A DNA stretch of 64,000 nt, taken from Saccharibacillus soli. GTDB lineage: Bacteria; Bacillota; Bacilli; Paenibacillales; Paenibacillaceae. Below, in pieces: positions 27,425 through 36,729 of this stretch. The translations under genes and the position numbers were made by a program. How positions within the stretch are numbered: the stretch's first letter is position 1; each line of letters starts with the position of its first letter. The notes under the pieces are model-generated. The model worked only from the letters and a program-made list of their open reading frames with translations. It was not told the DNA's origin and made no database searches. The stretch spans positions 1,302,001 through 1,366,000 of the forward strand of contig NIOB01000001.1 in assembly GCA_002189105.1 (NCBI GenBank), in the 5' to 3' direction.

Positions 27425-28597
27425 ATGGCCTTGAAAAAAGCTTCGCTGTTAAGTTTAGCCGTGCTGTTGAGCCTGACGTCCGGACAAGCCGCCGTAAGCG
27501 CGGCGCAGGAGAACTCGCAGGTTACGAGTTCCGATGTTTTGTCGATCAACGATGTCCAGGTGAAAAATCCCGAACAAATGCAGCTCGACAAGCAGGAACT
27601 GAACGCGCTCGTCGATCGCGCGGCCGGCGTGGCGGAAGACGAGAGAGCCCAATACTTAAGCGAATCGCCCGCTGCTCGATCTCTCGCTCCGCAGCAGGTC
27701 ATCATCAATTATTCGTTTGCGGACGAAGAAAATGATTATTTCTATCAGGATACAGGCAGGGAACAATCGTTGATCGTGACGCCTGCGTCCCAGACGAACG
27801 AAGAAACCGCTCCCGACGCCGTGCAGGAAGCGCCAGCGGTCGAAGAGGCGGCGCCTGAACAGGCTTTCGCAGCTGCAGCCGCTGAAGACAAAATTCCGGG
27901 CGGAATCGGGGCGAGAGCCGTCATCAACTCCAGCAGCGGCAATCTGCTCGAATCCAAATGGCAGTTGCCTACGGACAGCGAAGTCGCCGGAGACAGCAAC
28001 AGCGTCTACGTGTACACCGGTTTGCGCGGCAGCGCGGCGGAAGTCGATGCCAACGTAAGCTATAACACCAACGGAGAGAAAAAGTGGAAACCCCGTCTTT
28101 GTTTCAAAACCAATGCAAAAGGCGCTAAATGTGTCGAAGGCGTTGCGCAAAGCGGCTATAATCAAGTGCAGAGCTCGAACGGCTTCGCTCCCGGCGCCGT
28201 TTTGCAAACCGCTTTTTGGAAAAGCTTTAACGATCCAAGCCGGGGAATCAGCAACGCGATCCGGCTGAAACTGACAGGCAAAGCCATCTGCACCACGATG
28301 GGATGCTCGGATTCCGCGGATAAGACGCTGATTCACATCTTGGAAGTGAACAACAAGTCGAAGCAGCTCGGAACCCTCCAGTATTTCAAACTGTTGGGTA
28401 CGCTGGCCGATCTGAAAGACGCTAACGGAAACGTCAAAAAGAAAGCAAGCGGAAAATTGAAAACGAAATTTACGGATATCAAGCTGGACAAAAAAGCGGT
28501 TAACTTCAATTCCAACAGCTTGATTACCGACCATGCCAAAGCGTCTTACAGCGGAAACAGCGTCACCGTTGATGTAAACTCCGCCTATCCGCAGTAA
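27425..28597 (+). CDS. Secreted YrpD-like protein
   Basis: 390 aa, ATG after GAAGGAGG. A typical Sec signal peptide (MALKKASLLSLAVLLSLTSG, cleavage near AVSA-AQ) is followed by an acidic low-complexity region (about 110-150, rich in Ala/Glu/Pro) and a C-terminal domain beginning GGIGARAVINSSSGNLLESK with YVYTGLRGSAAEVDANVSY, which resembles the YrpD family of secreted Bacillus proteins. Four cysteines in that domain could form disulfides. Function unknown. Family call is moderate. Confidence 0.65.
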   Translation: MALKKASLLSLAVLLSLTSGQAAVSAAQENSQVTSSDVLSINDVQVKNPEQMQLDKQELNALVDRAAGVAEDERAQYLSESPAARSLAPQQVIINYSFADEENDYFYQDTGREQSLIVTPASQTNEETAPDAVQEAPAVEEAAPEQAFAAAAAEDKIPGGIGARAVINSSSGNLLESKWQLPTDSEVAGDSNSVYVYTGLRGSAAEVDANVSYNTNGEKKWKPRLCFKTNAKGAKCVEGVAQSGYNQVQSSNGFAPGAVLQTAFWKSFNDPSRGISNAIRLKLTGKAICTTMGCSDSADKTLIHILEVNNKSKQLGTLQYFKLLGTLADLKDANGNVKKKASGKLKTKFTDIKLDKKAVNFNSNSLITDHAKASYSGNSVTVDVNSAYPQ

Positions 28598-28623
28598 CCG
28601 GCGCGAATCTGTTTTTCCCCCTG

Positions 28624-28649
28624 CTCCCGCCCTCGCGCGGGAGCTTTTT
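28624..28649 (+). terminator. Terminator of the secreted protein gene
   Basis: CTCCCGC and GCGGGAG arms with a short loop, then CTTTTTT. Confidence 0.9.
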
Positions 28650-28702
28650 TATATCCGCCGCGCACGCGACCGAACTTAATATCCGGCTTCTTTTTCTGAC
28701 GC

Positions 28703-31504
28703 TTAGCGAATCATCGCCTCCAATTTTTCCAACCCGATCTCGAACGTCGGCGCGAAGGCCTCTGACCGCGCATAATTCAGCACGCTGCTCAAGAACTGCC
28801 GTCCGTCCGGCGATTGTCCGGCTGCGGCGGCATCAACGGTGCAGACGAGCAGGCTGCCGCCTCCCGTTCGACACTCGAACAGCAGGCCCAGCTTATGATT
28901 GCGTTCAAAGTTGTCGATCGTCTGCACGATCGGCTCCCACTCGCTCGGCGTACCGTCGAGAATGACAGAACGCGAATTCATGACCACGTTCCACCAAGCG
29001 TGGGTCGAATGAGTTTCGCTTGGGAAGTCTCGCAGAGCGGGATGATCCTTGCGCACCAGCAGACCATGCGTACCAATCGGAATTCGGCGATCCATGCTCT
29101 CCGAGATCGAACGGAACATCGGGAAGCACCAGAAGTCCGCCGCGTAAGTCCCTTCGATCGTATTTTCCAAGGAAGAAACATTCGGCATCAGCAGAACTTT
29201 GCCGCCTTCGGCCAGCCGCGCGCGGGCTTCGTCCGTCAAGCTCTCGAATACGTGCACGCCGTCGTAATCGACCCGGACATCCGCGGGATAGAGCCACAGA
29301 TCGTACCGCTTGTAGACGTCCGTTCCTGCAAGGCGCAGCGTCAACTCGACTTTCCGCATAGATTGAACATCCGGCACTTTCCATTCGATCCCGCCGAGTT
29401 CAAACAGATCGCCGCTTGCCGAAATCTCGGCCGCAATCGCGCCTTCGCCCAGCGTCTCCCCGTCGGCCGCCAACGTCCAAGACACTTCGAGCGCTCCCGG
29501 CGCTTCCGGACGGAACCAGCTCAACTCGACCGCTGCGCGGAACGTATTGCCGCCAACGAGATAATACGACTCGAAGCGCGCCAGCAGCACCGCGTCGGCA
29601 CAGAACGAACGCCACTCTTCTGGCGTAATCAGTCCTTTGGAATCCATGAAGGCATCCAGCGCTCCTACCAATGCCGTTCCCTGTCCGCTGAAGTCTTGCA
29701 GATCGAGCAGTTGGAAACCGGCCAATTTGCGCGAACGCAGCGCCGCTTCCAGTTCTTCTTTGTAATTCTCCATCGCCAGCTTGCCCGAATTTTCAAAATA
29801 AGCCTGCGCCAGATGACCCAGCCCCTTTTCCTCCAGACGTGCCTGGAAGACCTTGAAATTCTCTGCCTTCAGCGAACCCGTATATTTGTCGATCTCACGA
29901 AAATCCGGGTAAGTCGCATACTGCCCAATCTCATGCGAGACGACCGGAACCGTCGACACCCAATCCCCTCCGCCATCTCCTTCGACCGTCTTCATCTCTG
30001 TACCATACTGGATCTGAATCTGCTGCTTGCCTGACTCTTCTCCTTCTGCGGCTTGCAGTCGAGACGGTGAAATCGCTTCATCATAATCCGTCAATGTGCT
30101 TGGAGACGACACCTGTACATGACCCTGAGGCGCATCACACATCGCATACGAACCCCGGAACAGACGCTCGCGCGTGAATCGTACACCGCAGAAGAAATCA
30201 TCATGCTCCAGCAGTTCAGGTATCCATTGATGATTGTTGGAACCCTGCGTGTAGAGCGGACGAGGATCGAAGGTCTTGTAGCCTTTCAAGATCGAATCGA
30301 TCTTCTCCCGACTGCCCCACAGCTCATTGCCAAGGGAGAACATGACGAACGAAGGATGGTTGCCAAAAGCTTTGAGAATCGCAAATCCCTCTTCGATCAG
30401 GTAATCCTGCTCGGCCTGATTATGATGCTCGTCGCCCGGCTCCGTCACCGTTCCCCAGAACGGCAGCTCCGGCTCCATATAGATGCCCAGCATATCCGCC
30501 GCGATAAACGCCGCCTCCGGCGGGCAGGCCGTATGGAAACGGTAATGGTTCATCCCGTACGACTTGGAGATGTTTAACACGCGTATCCATTCGTCAACGG
30601 AAGTCGGTGCATAACCGGTCAGCGGAAAAATAAGTCCATCATGCTTGCCGCGCAGGAACGTCCGCTGTCCATTAATCTCGAATTTGTCTCCAGCTGGCCG
30701 GAATTCTCTCAAGCCCAGGATGCTGCTGTGAATGTCATGTACTTCTCCCTGTTCATCCAGCAGTTCCAGCTTGAGATCGTACAGCTCGGGGCTCCATTCA
30801 CTCCAGAGCAGGGCTTCCTCCCCCATGTCATACACCACATCAATCCGCTCACCAACTCCTTCAAATTCAGCCGGGCCGACTGCCAGTTCTCCCGCCCCAC
30901 TGAAACTTTTTGCGGATACTCGGAGTCTCCCGGCTTGTGTCCCTACACGATCAGCCAAGATACGCACGCTGCGCTCCGCAGCATTAGGGGTCGTCCGTAC
31001 ATTTTCCAGACGAGATTCTCCATAGACTCGCAGCTCGATGGCCCCCGTGATGCCGTTCCAATTGGTTTGCGTATCCGGTGACGTCATATGACCGCCCTTG
31101 GTTGGATAACCGACATTATCGACTCGAATAACCAGCTCCATCGTTCCCACTGTAAGTTTGCCTGTCAGATCATAAATATGAGGTGCGTTCAGACTGTTCC
31201 GGCTGCCCAGTTTCTCTCCGTTCAGCCAGACTGTGGTGATGCGGGTTCGCTCCAGATTCAGGAAGACCGTACGCTGGGTCAATTCAACCGGAATGTCCAG
31301 ATCTCTGGCAAACCAGGCCGACCCTTCAAACTTATACGTATCCGTCAATGAACCGATCAACTTCTGCTCATTGCGTTTGCCTTTGCGTGCATGTGAAGTC
31401 GTGCCTGGCAGTTCCATCGTATCTTCCCATGAATCCGGACGTCCCTTTTGCTGCTCGTCCAGACTCAATCGCCAGATGCCCGATAAATCAATTTTGCTTA
31501 ACAT
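28703..31504 (-). CDS. Glycoside hydrolase family 2 protein
   Basis: 933 aa from ATG 31504 with GGGAG 8 nt upstream. Order of domains: sugar-binding jelly roll (residues 1-170, LSGIWRLSLDEQQKGRPDSW), immunoglobulin-like domain, TIM barrel (about 290-560) and a long C-terminal extension. The acid/base glutamate is in SLGNELWG (about 391) and the nucleophile probably in VVSHEIGQY (about 524). The family contains beta-galactosidases, glucuronidases and mannosidases; the substrate is not evident. No signal peptide, so it acts on imported oligosaccharides. No dedicated transporter is adjacent. Confidence 0.88.
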   Translation of the reverse strand: MLSKIDLSGIWRLSLDEQQKGRPDSWEDTMELPGTTSHARKGKRNEQKLIGSLTDTYKFEGSAWFARDLDIPVELTQRTVFLNLERTRITTVWLNGEKLGSRNSLNAPHIYDLTGKLTVGTMELVIRVDNVGYPTKGGHMTSPDTQTNWNGITGAIELRVYGESRLENVRTTPNAAERSVRILADRVGTQAGRLRVSAKSFSGAGELAVGPAEFEGVGERIDVVYDMGEEALLWSEWSPELYDLKLELLDEQGEVHDIHSSILGLREFRPAGDKFEINGQRTFLRGKHDGLIFPLTGYAPTSVDEWIRVLNISKSYGMNHYRFHTACPPEAAFIAADMLGIYMEPELPFWGTVTEPGDEHHNQAEQDYLIEEGFAILKAFGNHPSFVMFSLGNELWGSREKIDSILKGYKTFDPRPLYTQGSNNHQWIPELLEHDDFFCGVRFTRERLFRGSYAMCDAPQGHVQVSSPSTLTDYDEAISPSRLQAAEGEESGKQQIQIQYGTEMKTVEGDGGGDWVSTVPVVSHEIGQYATYPDFREIDKYTGSLKAENFKVFQARLEEKGLGHLAQAYFENSGKLAMENYKEELEAALRSRKLAGFQLLDLQDFSGQGTALVGALDAFMDSKGLITPEEWRSFCADAVLLARFESYYLVGGNTFRAAVELSWFRPEAPGALEVSWTLAADGETLGEGAIAAEISASGDLFELGGIEWKVPDVQSMRKVELTLRLAGTDVYKRYDLWLYPADVRVDYDGVHVFESLTDEARARLAEGGKVLLMPNVSSLENTIEGTYAADFWCFPMFRSISESMDRRIPIGTHGLLVRKDHPALRDFPSETHSTHAWWNVVMNSRSVILDGTPSEWEPIVQTIDNFERNHKLGLLFECRTGGGSLLVCTVDAAAAGQSPDGRQFLSSVLNYARSEAFAPTFEIGLEKLEAMIR

Positions 31505-31644
31505 ATGGATCACTCCCGATTATTGAATACGTTTCCACAAGATGACGAATCCCTCCACAGACATAGAAGCAGCTGCCCAGATCGCGTCTCTTCGTATAAC
31601 TATAACGTTTTCGTAAGCACTAGACAATTCCATATTCTTATATG

Positions 31645-31676
31645 AAAAAATCCCTAAATCTCAAGGATTCAGGGAT
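31645..31676 (-). terminator. Terminator of the ArsB-type permease gene
   Basis: On the minus strand ATCCCT and AGGGAT arms with an inner AATC/GATT pairing are followed by T6. Confidence 0.8.
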
Positions 31677-31714
31677 CTAGTCGGTCGATTTTTTTCCTTT
31701 TCCATATACGTTGA

Positions 31715-33010
31715 TTAGAGAATGAGCAGCCAGAGATACAGTCCCAGCAGTGTGATAAACAATGTCGGAATGGTCAGCACTACCCCGATCTTGAAATAGG
31801 TTCCCCACGTAATCCGGATACCCTTGTTGTTCAACACGTGCAGCCACAGCAGCGTTGCCAGGGAACCGATTGGCGTCAGCTTGGGCCCAAGATCCGCTCC
31901 GATCACATTGGCGTAGACCAGAGCTTCATGGATCTTCCCGCCAATATCCGCTGTATCGATGGCAAGCGCCCCGATGAGTACCGTGGGCAGATTGTTCATC
32001 ACCGAAGACAGCACGGCGCTCAGGAAACCCATACCCATCGTCGCGGCGAACAGTCCCGAATGAGAGAACGCCCGGATACCTTCCGCCAGCAGATCGGTCA
32101 ATCCGGCGTTACGTAGTCCATACACAACCACATACATACCTACCGAGAAGAAGACGATCGACCACGGCGATTCCTTGATGACCGCCTTGACCGAGATCGC
32201 CGGACTGCGACGCGCCATAATCAGGAAGATAATCGCAATGACTCCGGCGGTCAGCGACAGCGGAATCCCCGCCAATTCACCCGCAAAGTACCCGACCAGC
32301 AGCAGGCCGACGACGATCCAGGAAATACGGAACAGCTTGGGGTCCCGAATCGCCGTTGCTGGTGCCTTAACCTGAGCGGCGTCGAAAGTCCGGGGAATAC
32401 TTTTGCGGAAGAAGAAATATAACACGCCGAGACTGGCAAACAGGGCAAACAAATTGGGAACCAGCATCCGTCCGGCATACTGCATAAACCCGATTCCGAA
32501 GAAGTCTGCCGATACAATATTCACCAGATTGCTAATGAGCAGCGGCAGCGAGGTGGTATCCGCGATAAATCCACCAGCGATAATAAAAGGAAACACTTCG
32601 TTCTCATCCAGATCCAGCGCCCGAACCATCGCCAAGACGATGGGAGTCAGGATCAGAGCCGCTCCATCATTGGCAAACAGTGCAGCCACTACCGCTCCGA
32701 GCAGAACCAGATACACAAACATTCGCGTTCCACTGCCCCGAGCCGCGCCTGCAACATGAAGCGCTGCCCACTCGAACAGCCCGACACGATCCAGCACAAG
32801 CGAGATCAGAATGATAGCAACAAAAGCCAGCGTAGCGTTCCAGACCACATCGGTTACGTCACGTACATCGCCCAGATCGACAACACCAGTCAGCAGAGCG
32901 AGTACCGCACCGCCACAGGCCGACCAGCCAATCGGGAGACCGTACGGACGGCGAATGACCAGAAACAACGTCAATACAAAAATAAAAACAGCCCAAAGTG
33001 CAGCGTACAC
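31715..33010 (-). CDS. arsB: ArsB/NhaD-type permease
   Basis: 431 aa; GTG start with GGAGG 7 nt upstream. Ten or more membrane helices. The ion-transporter superfamily motifs are present: [20 protein letters not shown] in the middle and [17 protein letters not shown] plus [20 protein letters not shown] near the end, as in ArsB arsenite pumps. It would expel arsenite or antimonite. No arsR, arsC or arsA lies beside it; a LysR gene is upstream on the same strand, 160 bp away. A non-arsenic anion substrate is possible. Confidence 0.82.
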   Translation of the reverse strand: MYAALWAVFIFVLTLFLVIRRPYGLPIGWSACGGAVLALLTGVVDLGDVRDVTDVVWNATLAFVAIILISLVLDRVGLFEWAALHVAGAARGSGTRMFVYLVLLGAVVAALFANDGAALILTPIVLAMVRALDLDENEVFPFIIAGGFIADTTSLPLLISNLVNIVSADFFGIGFMQYAGRMLVPNLFALFASLGVLYFFFRKSIPRTFDAAQVKAPATAIRDPKLFRISWIVVGLLLVGYFAGELAGIPLSLTAGVIAIIFLIMARRSPAISVKAVIKESPWSIVFFSVGMYVVVYGLRNAGLTDLLAEGIRAFSHSGLFAATMGMGFLSAVLSSVMNNLPTVLIGALAIDTADIGGKIHEALVYANVIGADLGPKLTPIGSLATLLWLHVLNNKGIRITWGTYFKIGVVLTIPTLFITLLGLYLWLLIL

Positions 33011-33170
33011 CCTTCAACCTCCAGTAATTAGGCCGTTTCCGGTCGCTTGTCTGACTGTAATCCCCTTTACACCAGGCAAGGAACGAAGACGATCATTCAG
33101 CATGGGCACAGCAGATTCTATAGTAGCCGCTTTGCGTAGACGAAGCAAGCAAAACGCGAAGAGAAACGAA

Positions 33171-34133
33171 CTACGCTTCCTCTCCCGTTCTTATTAGACG
33201 ATTTGCTCCCGTTTCAAACGCCCCACCAGCAACCAAAAGACGCAGCTGCTCATACGCTTCAATCCCATGCTGTGGACGGTCGATCTGCCCAGGGTGAGCA
33301 AGTCGGTAGCAGCGGATTTCGACGGGTTCCTCCTGAAAACCGGGCAGACGGACTTCGACCATGCGAGGCGTCTTCAGCTTGCGCGGAAGCAGCGCGATGC
33401 CATGCCCACTCTCCACAATAGCGACCAGGCTGTCCAGCGTATCTGCTTCGATTTGCGGGCGGCGAGATGACGTATGTTCCAGGAAACGCAGCGTCTGCCG
33501 ACGATATGGGCAGTAGAGATCGCGTGCGACAAGCAGAGGAAGTTCGGGTTTAGGCTCGATTCCCGGCTTCCGTTCGGCCTCCGTCTCCAGTTGTTTTCCC
33601 CCAGGTTCCGTCGGATGAAGCTCACCCTTCACAGACGCCGCCTGCATCCAGGCAATGGGCTCAGGCACGGCGAATACTTTTTCCAGATGAAGATGGGCGT
33701 CCTGTTCTGGCTCCCGATTCACCAGAATGGCATCCAGCTGCCCGGCTTGCAGAAGATCCGTCAGTTGCTCCAAGGTTCGGGTGAAGATCGTCAGATTACT
33801 CTGGGGATTCCGAATCGCCGGATGCAGATAAGCGGCAGTCAACGTCTGCGAAGCACCCACACGCAGCGAGCGAGGCACAGCAAGCGGCACCTCGATCTTC
33901 GCCTGCTCGATCAGCTCGTGAATCTGCCGGGCATAACCCAGCAGACGCTCCCCTTCCGGCCGCAGCGTCACTCCAAGCGGCGACCGATCCAGCAGACGCA
34001 CGCCAAATTCCTCCTCCAGCGCCCGGATGCGCGAAGTCACGTTTGACTGCACATATCCCAGTTCCGCTGCCGCTTTGGACATGGAGCCATTGCGAGCAAC
34101 GCTGCGGAAGATGTGGAGGTCATTCAGTTCCAT
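33171..34133 (-). CDS. LysR-family transcriptional regulator
   Basis: 320 aa, ATG after GAGGGG. Standard N-terminal domain (MELNDLHIFRSVARNGSMSK, AELGYVQSNVTSRIRALEEE) and periplasmic-binding-like effector domain (LRVGASQTLTAAYLHPAI; VESGHGIALLPRKL). A variable insert around residues 170-195 is rich in Glu and Pro. It is divergent from a DUF4865 gene, a common pairing, so that gene is the likely target. Confidence 0.92.
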   Translation of the reverse strand: MELNDLHIFRSVARNGSMSKAAAELGYVQSNVTSRIRALEEEFGVRLLDRSPLGVTLRPEGERLLGYARQIHELIEQAKIEVPLAVPRSLRVGASQTLTAAYLHPAIRNPQSNLTIFTRTLEQLTDLLQAGQLDAILVNREPEQDAHLHLEKVFAVPEPIAWMQAASVKGELHPTEPGGKQLETEAERKPGIEPKPELPLLVARDLYCPYRRQTLRFLEHTSSRRPQIEADTLDSLVAIVESGHGIALLPRKLKTPRMVEVRLPGFQEEPVEIRCYRLAHPGQIDRPQHGIEAYEQLRLLVAGGAFETGANRLIRTGEEA

Positions 34134-34242
34134 ATCTACCCCTCACTTTCAGTGATCCCCCTGTTCATTTTCAATCGTTACCTGCTGCTGCCGTCGATCC
34201 GGTAAGCTGGAAGCAGGTTATGAATCGAAAGGATGGATTATC

Positions 34243-34827
34243 ATGATTGCTATGCAGTATTCGATCTCGCTTCCCACCGATTATAACATGGAGATCATTC
34301 GGGAGAGAGTCCAGGACAATGGACATAAGACCGACGGGTTCCAAGATTTGGCGCTCAAGGCGTATCTGATCTCCGAAAAAGGCAAGTTGGGCAGCACAGC
34401 CAACAGCTACGCGCCCTTTTATCTGTGGAATGGTTACGAAGGGATGAATCAATTTTTATTTGGCGGGCCCTATGATGCAATTCTGGATTCGTTCGGTTGG
34501 CAGCAGGTGAATATCGGGGTGCCCTTATCTGTACGAATCGATGAAAATTTCGCATCATCAGGTTGGGTGATGGAGCATGCCGGTCATATCCCTTATGCCG
34601 CATCATTGAGAGGCTTTGGCGAAGCGCTGTCTGCTCAACTGCCGGATGTTGGAGAAGCATTGGGGGAAGTGTTGGTGTATAACCCGGATAAGTGGGGATT
34701 CAGCCGGTTTGCTTTTTACAAGGAATTGCCGGGTGAGTGGGTAGGTGGAGAGCAGCGGGATCTTAGGCTGGGCAAGGGGCTGCATGCGTGTAACGTGTAT
34801 GAAGTGCTGCATGTTAGCCAAGCGTAA
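34243..34827 (+). CDS. DUF4865 family protein
   Basis: 194 aa, ATG after AAAGGATG. The family signature is visible in MQYSISLPTDYNMEIIRERV and LKAYLISEKGKLGSTANSYA, followed by FYLWNGYEGMNQFLFGGPYD, with two alpha+beta halves suggesting a monooxygenase-like dimeric barrel. Function unknown. It is divergent from a LysR regulator, which probably activates it. Confidence 0.85.
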   Translation: MIAMQYSISLPTDYNMEIIRERVQDNGHKTDGFQDLALKAYLISEKGKLGSTANSYAPFYLWNGYEGMNQFLFGGPYDAILDSFGWQQVNIGVPLSVRIDENFASSGWVMEHAGHIPYAASLRGFGEALSAQLPDVGEALGEVLVYNPDKWGFSRFAFYKELPGEWVGGEQRDLRLGKGLHACNVYEVLHVSQA

Positions 34828-34911
34828 CGCATAATCTCTTCTTTTAACAGTAAGAATCAGACATGCAATTAAACTTAACCTTCAAATACATCCCAAACAC
34901 TCTTATTATCA

Positions 34912-35538
34912 TCAATCGCTCACTCTCTTTGCTTGATCGGTTTTGACATTGATTTCAAAATGCTCAATGGGAATGGGAAGCTCATCTGTCGTTGATAAAT
35001 GATAAATATCGGTTGAGTCCGTTGGAGTTAAAGTCACCCAATCTGCATGGCTTTCGATTAATCCGTTGATCTCACTCATGGGAAGGTCAATTGCAATCCT
35101 TGTTTCTTCTGCACTTTCCAAGCTTTTTATGAAAAGACGGCTATGTTGATTTTTCTGGTAGAGATTAATGAACTCGATACGATACTGGTATTGCTGATCG
35201 GCTGTTGTTTTTATAACATCTGTAGTTATGGATTCCCTTAACCAGCCCTCTTTAGGAATTCCATTTAGGGTAGGCCAAGCAACACCTAGTACAACCATTG
35301 AAACAACGATGACTACCATTCGTACGGTGAGGTTGATTGATACTCTTCTACTGAAGCAAAAATATAGACAAATAACAGAGGCTGCTATCAAAGGAATTCC
35401 TATCAAAATCAAACTTACCGTACCTACTAAATCAATGGGTTTCTGAAAATTCGCCGTTAAACCTAAAATCATCCATACTGCCGAGAAAGCACCCATCGTG
35501 CCCAAAAGGCCAAAAATAATTCTCATGTGACTCTTCAT
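34912..35538 (-). CDS. Uncharacterised membrane protein
   Basis: 208 aa; ATG with AAGGAG 8 nt upstream. Three hydrophobic helices in the first 95 residues (IIFGLLGTMGAFSAVWMILG; VSLILIGIPLIAASVICLYF; MVVIVVSMVVLGVAW) precede a soluble C-terminal domain of about 110 residues. No family recognised. The gene is visibly more AT-rich than its upstream neighbours and starts the low-GC patch 34.9-36.3 kb, which suggests acquired DNA. Confidence 0.65.
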   Translation of the reverse strand: MKSHMRIIFGLLGTMGAFSAVWMILGLTANFQKPIDLVGTVSLILIGIPLIAASVICLYFCFSRRVSINLTVRMVVIVVSMVVLGVAWPTLNGIPKEGWLRESITTDVIKTTADQQYQYRIEFINLYQKNQHSRLFIKSLESAEETRIAIDLPMSEINGLIESHADWVTLTPTDSTDIYHLSTTDELPIPIEHFEINVKTDQAKRVSD

Positions 35539-35691
35539 CTCATATTCTCCTTGAATACCTAGCGTTTAAAAAAGTTCACGTTATGAGCTTACCTTCATGG
35601 TTTGTGTTCTTTGTGTCTGATTAAATTCGCTTATCAAGAACTTTATTTTATAATCCATCGCTGAATCCAATGTTTTCCACTTCTTAATTAC

Positions 35692-36248
35692 TCATTCTTC
35701 AGATCTTTCCCAAAAGTTATTTTGATATTCATAATCAATTGAATTCACATATAGACCTAAGTCCTCTATTTCTTTCATAATCACGTAGTCTTTTTGATTA
35801 CTTCCTATATCCATATATAAATCATAATTACATTCGACAAAAAAAGATTGTCTCTTCTCATTTGCGAATATATATCTTCTCTAAGCGAAAGTCGAATAGC
35901 ATATTCGATGAAGTTTCTTTGTATAAAAGTATGATTGGAAATGGCATAATAGCAATCCACAATATCTTTCCAGTAGCATTTAGGATACTTCTGAGTATAT
36001 TTTACAAATAATTCTTCATCAATTTTATCAGGTACTCTAATTTCTAAAGAATCAATCCCTTTAAAATCCAAATACAAATTAACTGCTTTTACGTACTGAT
36101 CTTCTATATGTAAGTATTCTTCCTGAGTAAGTCTAGAACCGCAATAAAAGTTCCCAATATCATGGATCGACGTCCAAGTTCTAATCTTTTTTTTGGTACT
36201 CTCCCCTTTAGCAAGGGGAGAGTACTTTTTAACCTGTATATAATGCAT
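35692..36248 (-). pseudogene. Probable immunity gene, frameshifted in an A7 tract
   Basis: ATG 36248 with TTGGAG upstream. The first frame encodes MHYIQVKKYSPLAKG onward for about 140 residues and then ends early. Inserting one base into the A-run at 35839-35845 restores a frame continuing FFVECNYDLYMDIGS to a stop at 35692, with an acidic, protein-like tail. The combined product would be about 185 aa. No known family is recognised. Its place 31 nt after a pre-toxin fragment suggests an immunity protein. Low GC compared with most of the window. Confidence 0.6.
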
Positions 36249-36279
36249 TTCAGTCTCCAATTCTTTTTAGATTTTTATC

Positions 36280-36565
36280 CTATTTGGTTGCTTTTGCGGC
36301 ATCGGAAGCTTTGTCTTCCGCTTTCGCCAGCTTCACGACTAACTTTCCGCCTTTGATGATCTTACCAGTTGGAATCTTACTCGCGGCGGCCACGACTTTA
36401 TCAATTGTCGAAGACTGTGAGCTGGTCAACGTCTTGATGTCGTCGATAACCAGGAAATCTGCTGCGGCTTTCGTTCCTTTTTAACCGCGCTCCACGTGTT
36501 CTGAAGCCATTGCGGGGCATATCCGTAAGGGTCGAGGTATTTCAGTGGATTATTCTCCACCGTCG
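36280..36565 (-). pseudogene. Rhs core end plus pre-toxin (PT-TG) remnant
   Basis: The upstream part reads VENNPLKYLDPYGYAPQW, the conserved end of Rhs/YD-repeat cores, and stops matching at about 36565. After a one-base shift in the T5 run on the plus strand (36478-36482) the frame continues KGTKAAADFLVIDDIKTLTS, then DKVVAAASKIPTGKIIKGGK, which fits the PT-TG pre-toxin domain, ending in a stop at 36280. The main Rhs body and the toxin domain are missing. A decayed polymorphic-toxin locus. Confidence 0.75.
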
Positions 36566-36645
36566 GTCGAAGCAGACGGAAGTATTCCACTTCGATTAGC
36601 GGTTGTCATTTTGATCGTAGCTGTACTAAGTGGCCTTCACATTAA

Positions 36646-36693
36646 AAAAGCCCAATCCGACAGATACATCTCGTATCTCTCGGATTGGGCCTA
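36646..36693 (-). terminator. Terminator of the ROK-MFS operon
   Basis: GCCCAATCCGA and TCGGATTGGGC arms with an inner AGATAC/GTATCT stem; on the minus strand T6 follows. Confidence 0.9.
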
Positions 36694-36729
36694 CTCTCCT
36701 ATATTCACCGCAGAAGCAGCTTGCCGGAA

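Noticed and set aside
28814-30034. 406-codon plus-strand frame opposite the GH2 gene
   Set aside because: Antisense shadow of a conserved enzyme.
31600-31620. Catabolite-response (cre) or LacI operator near the GH2 start (ACGTTTTCG)
   Set aside because: Only a half-match to the consensus; not strong enough to list.
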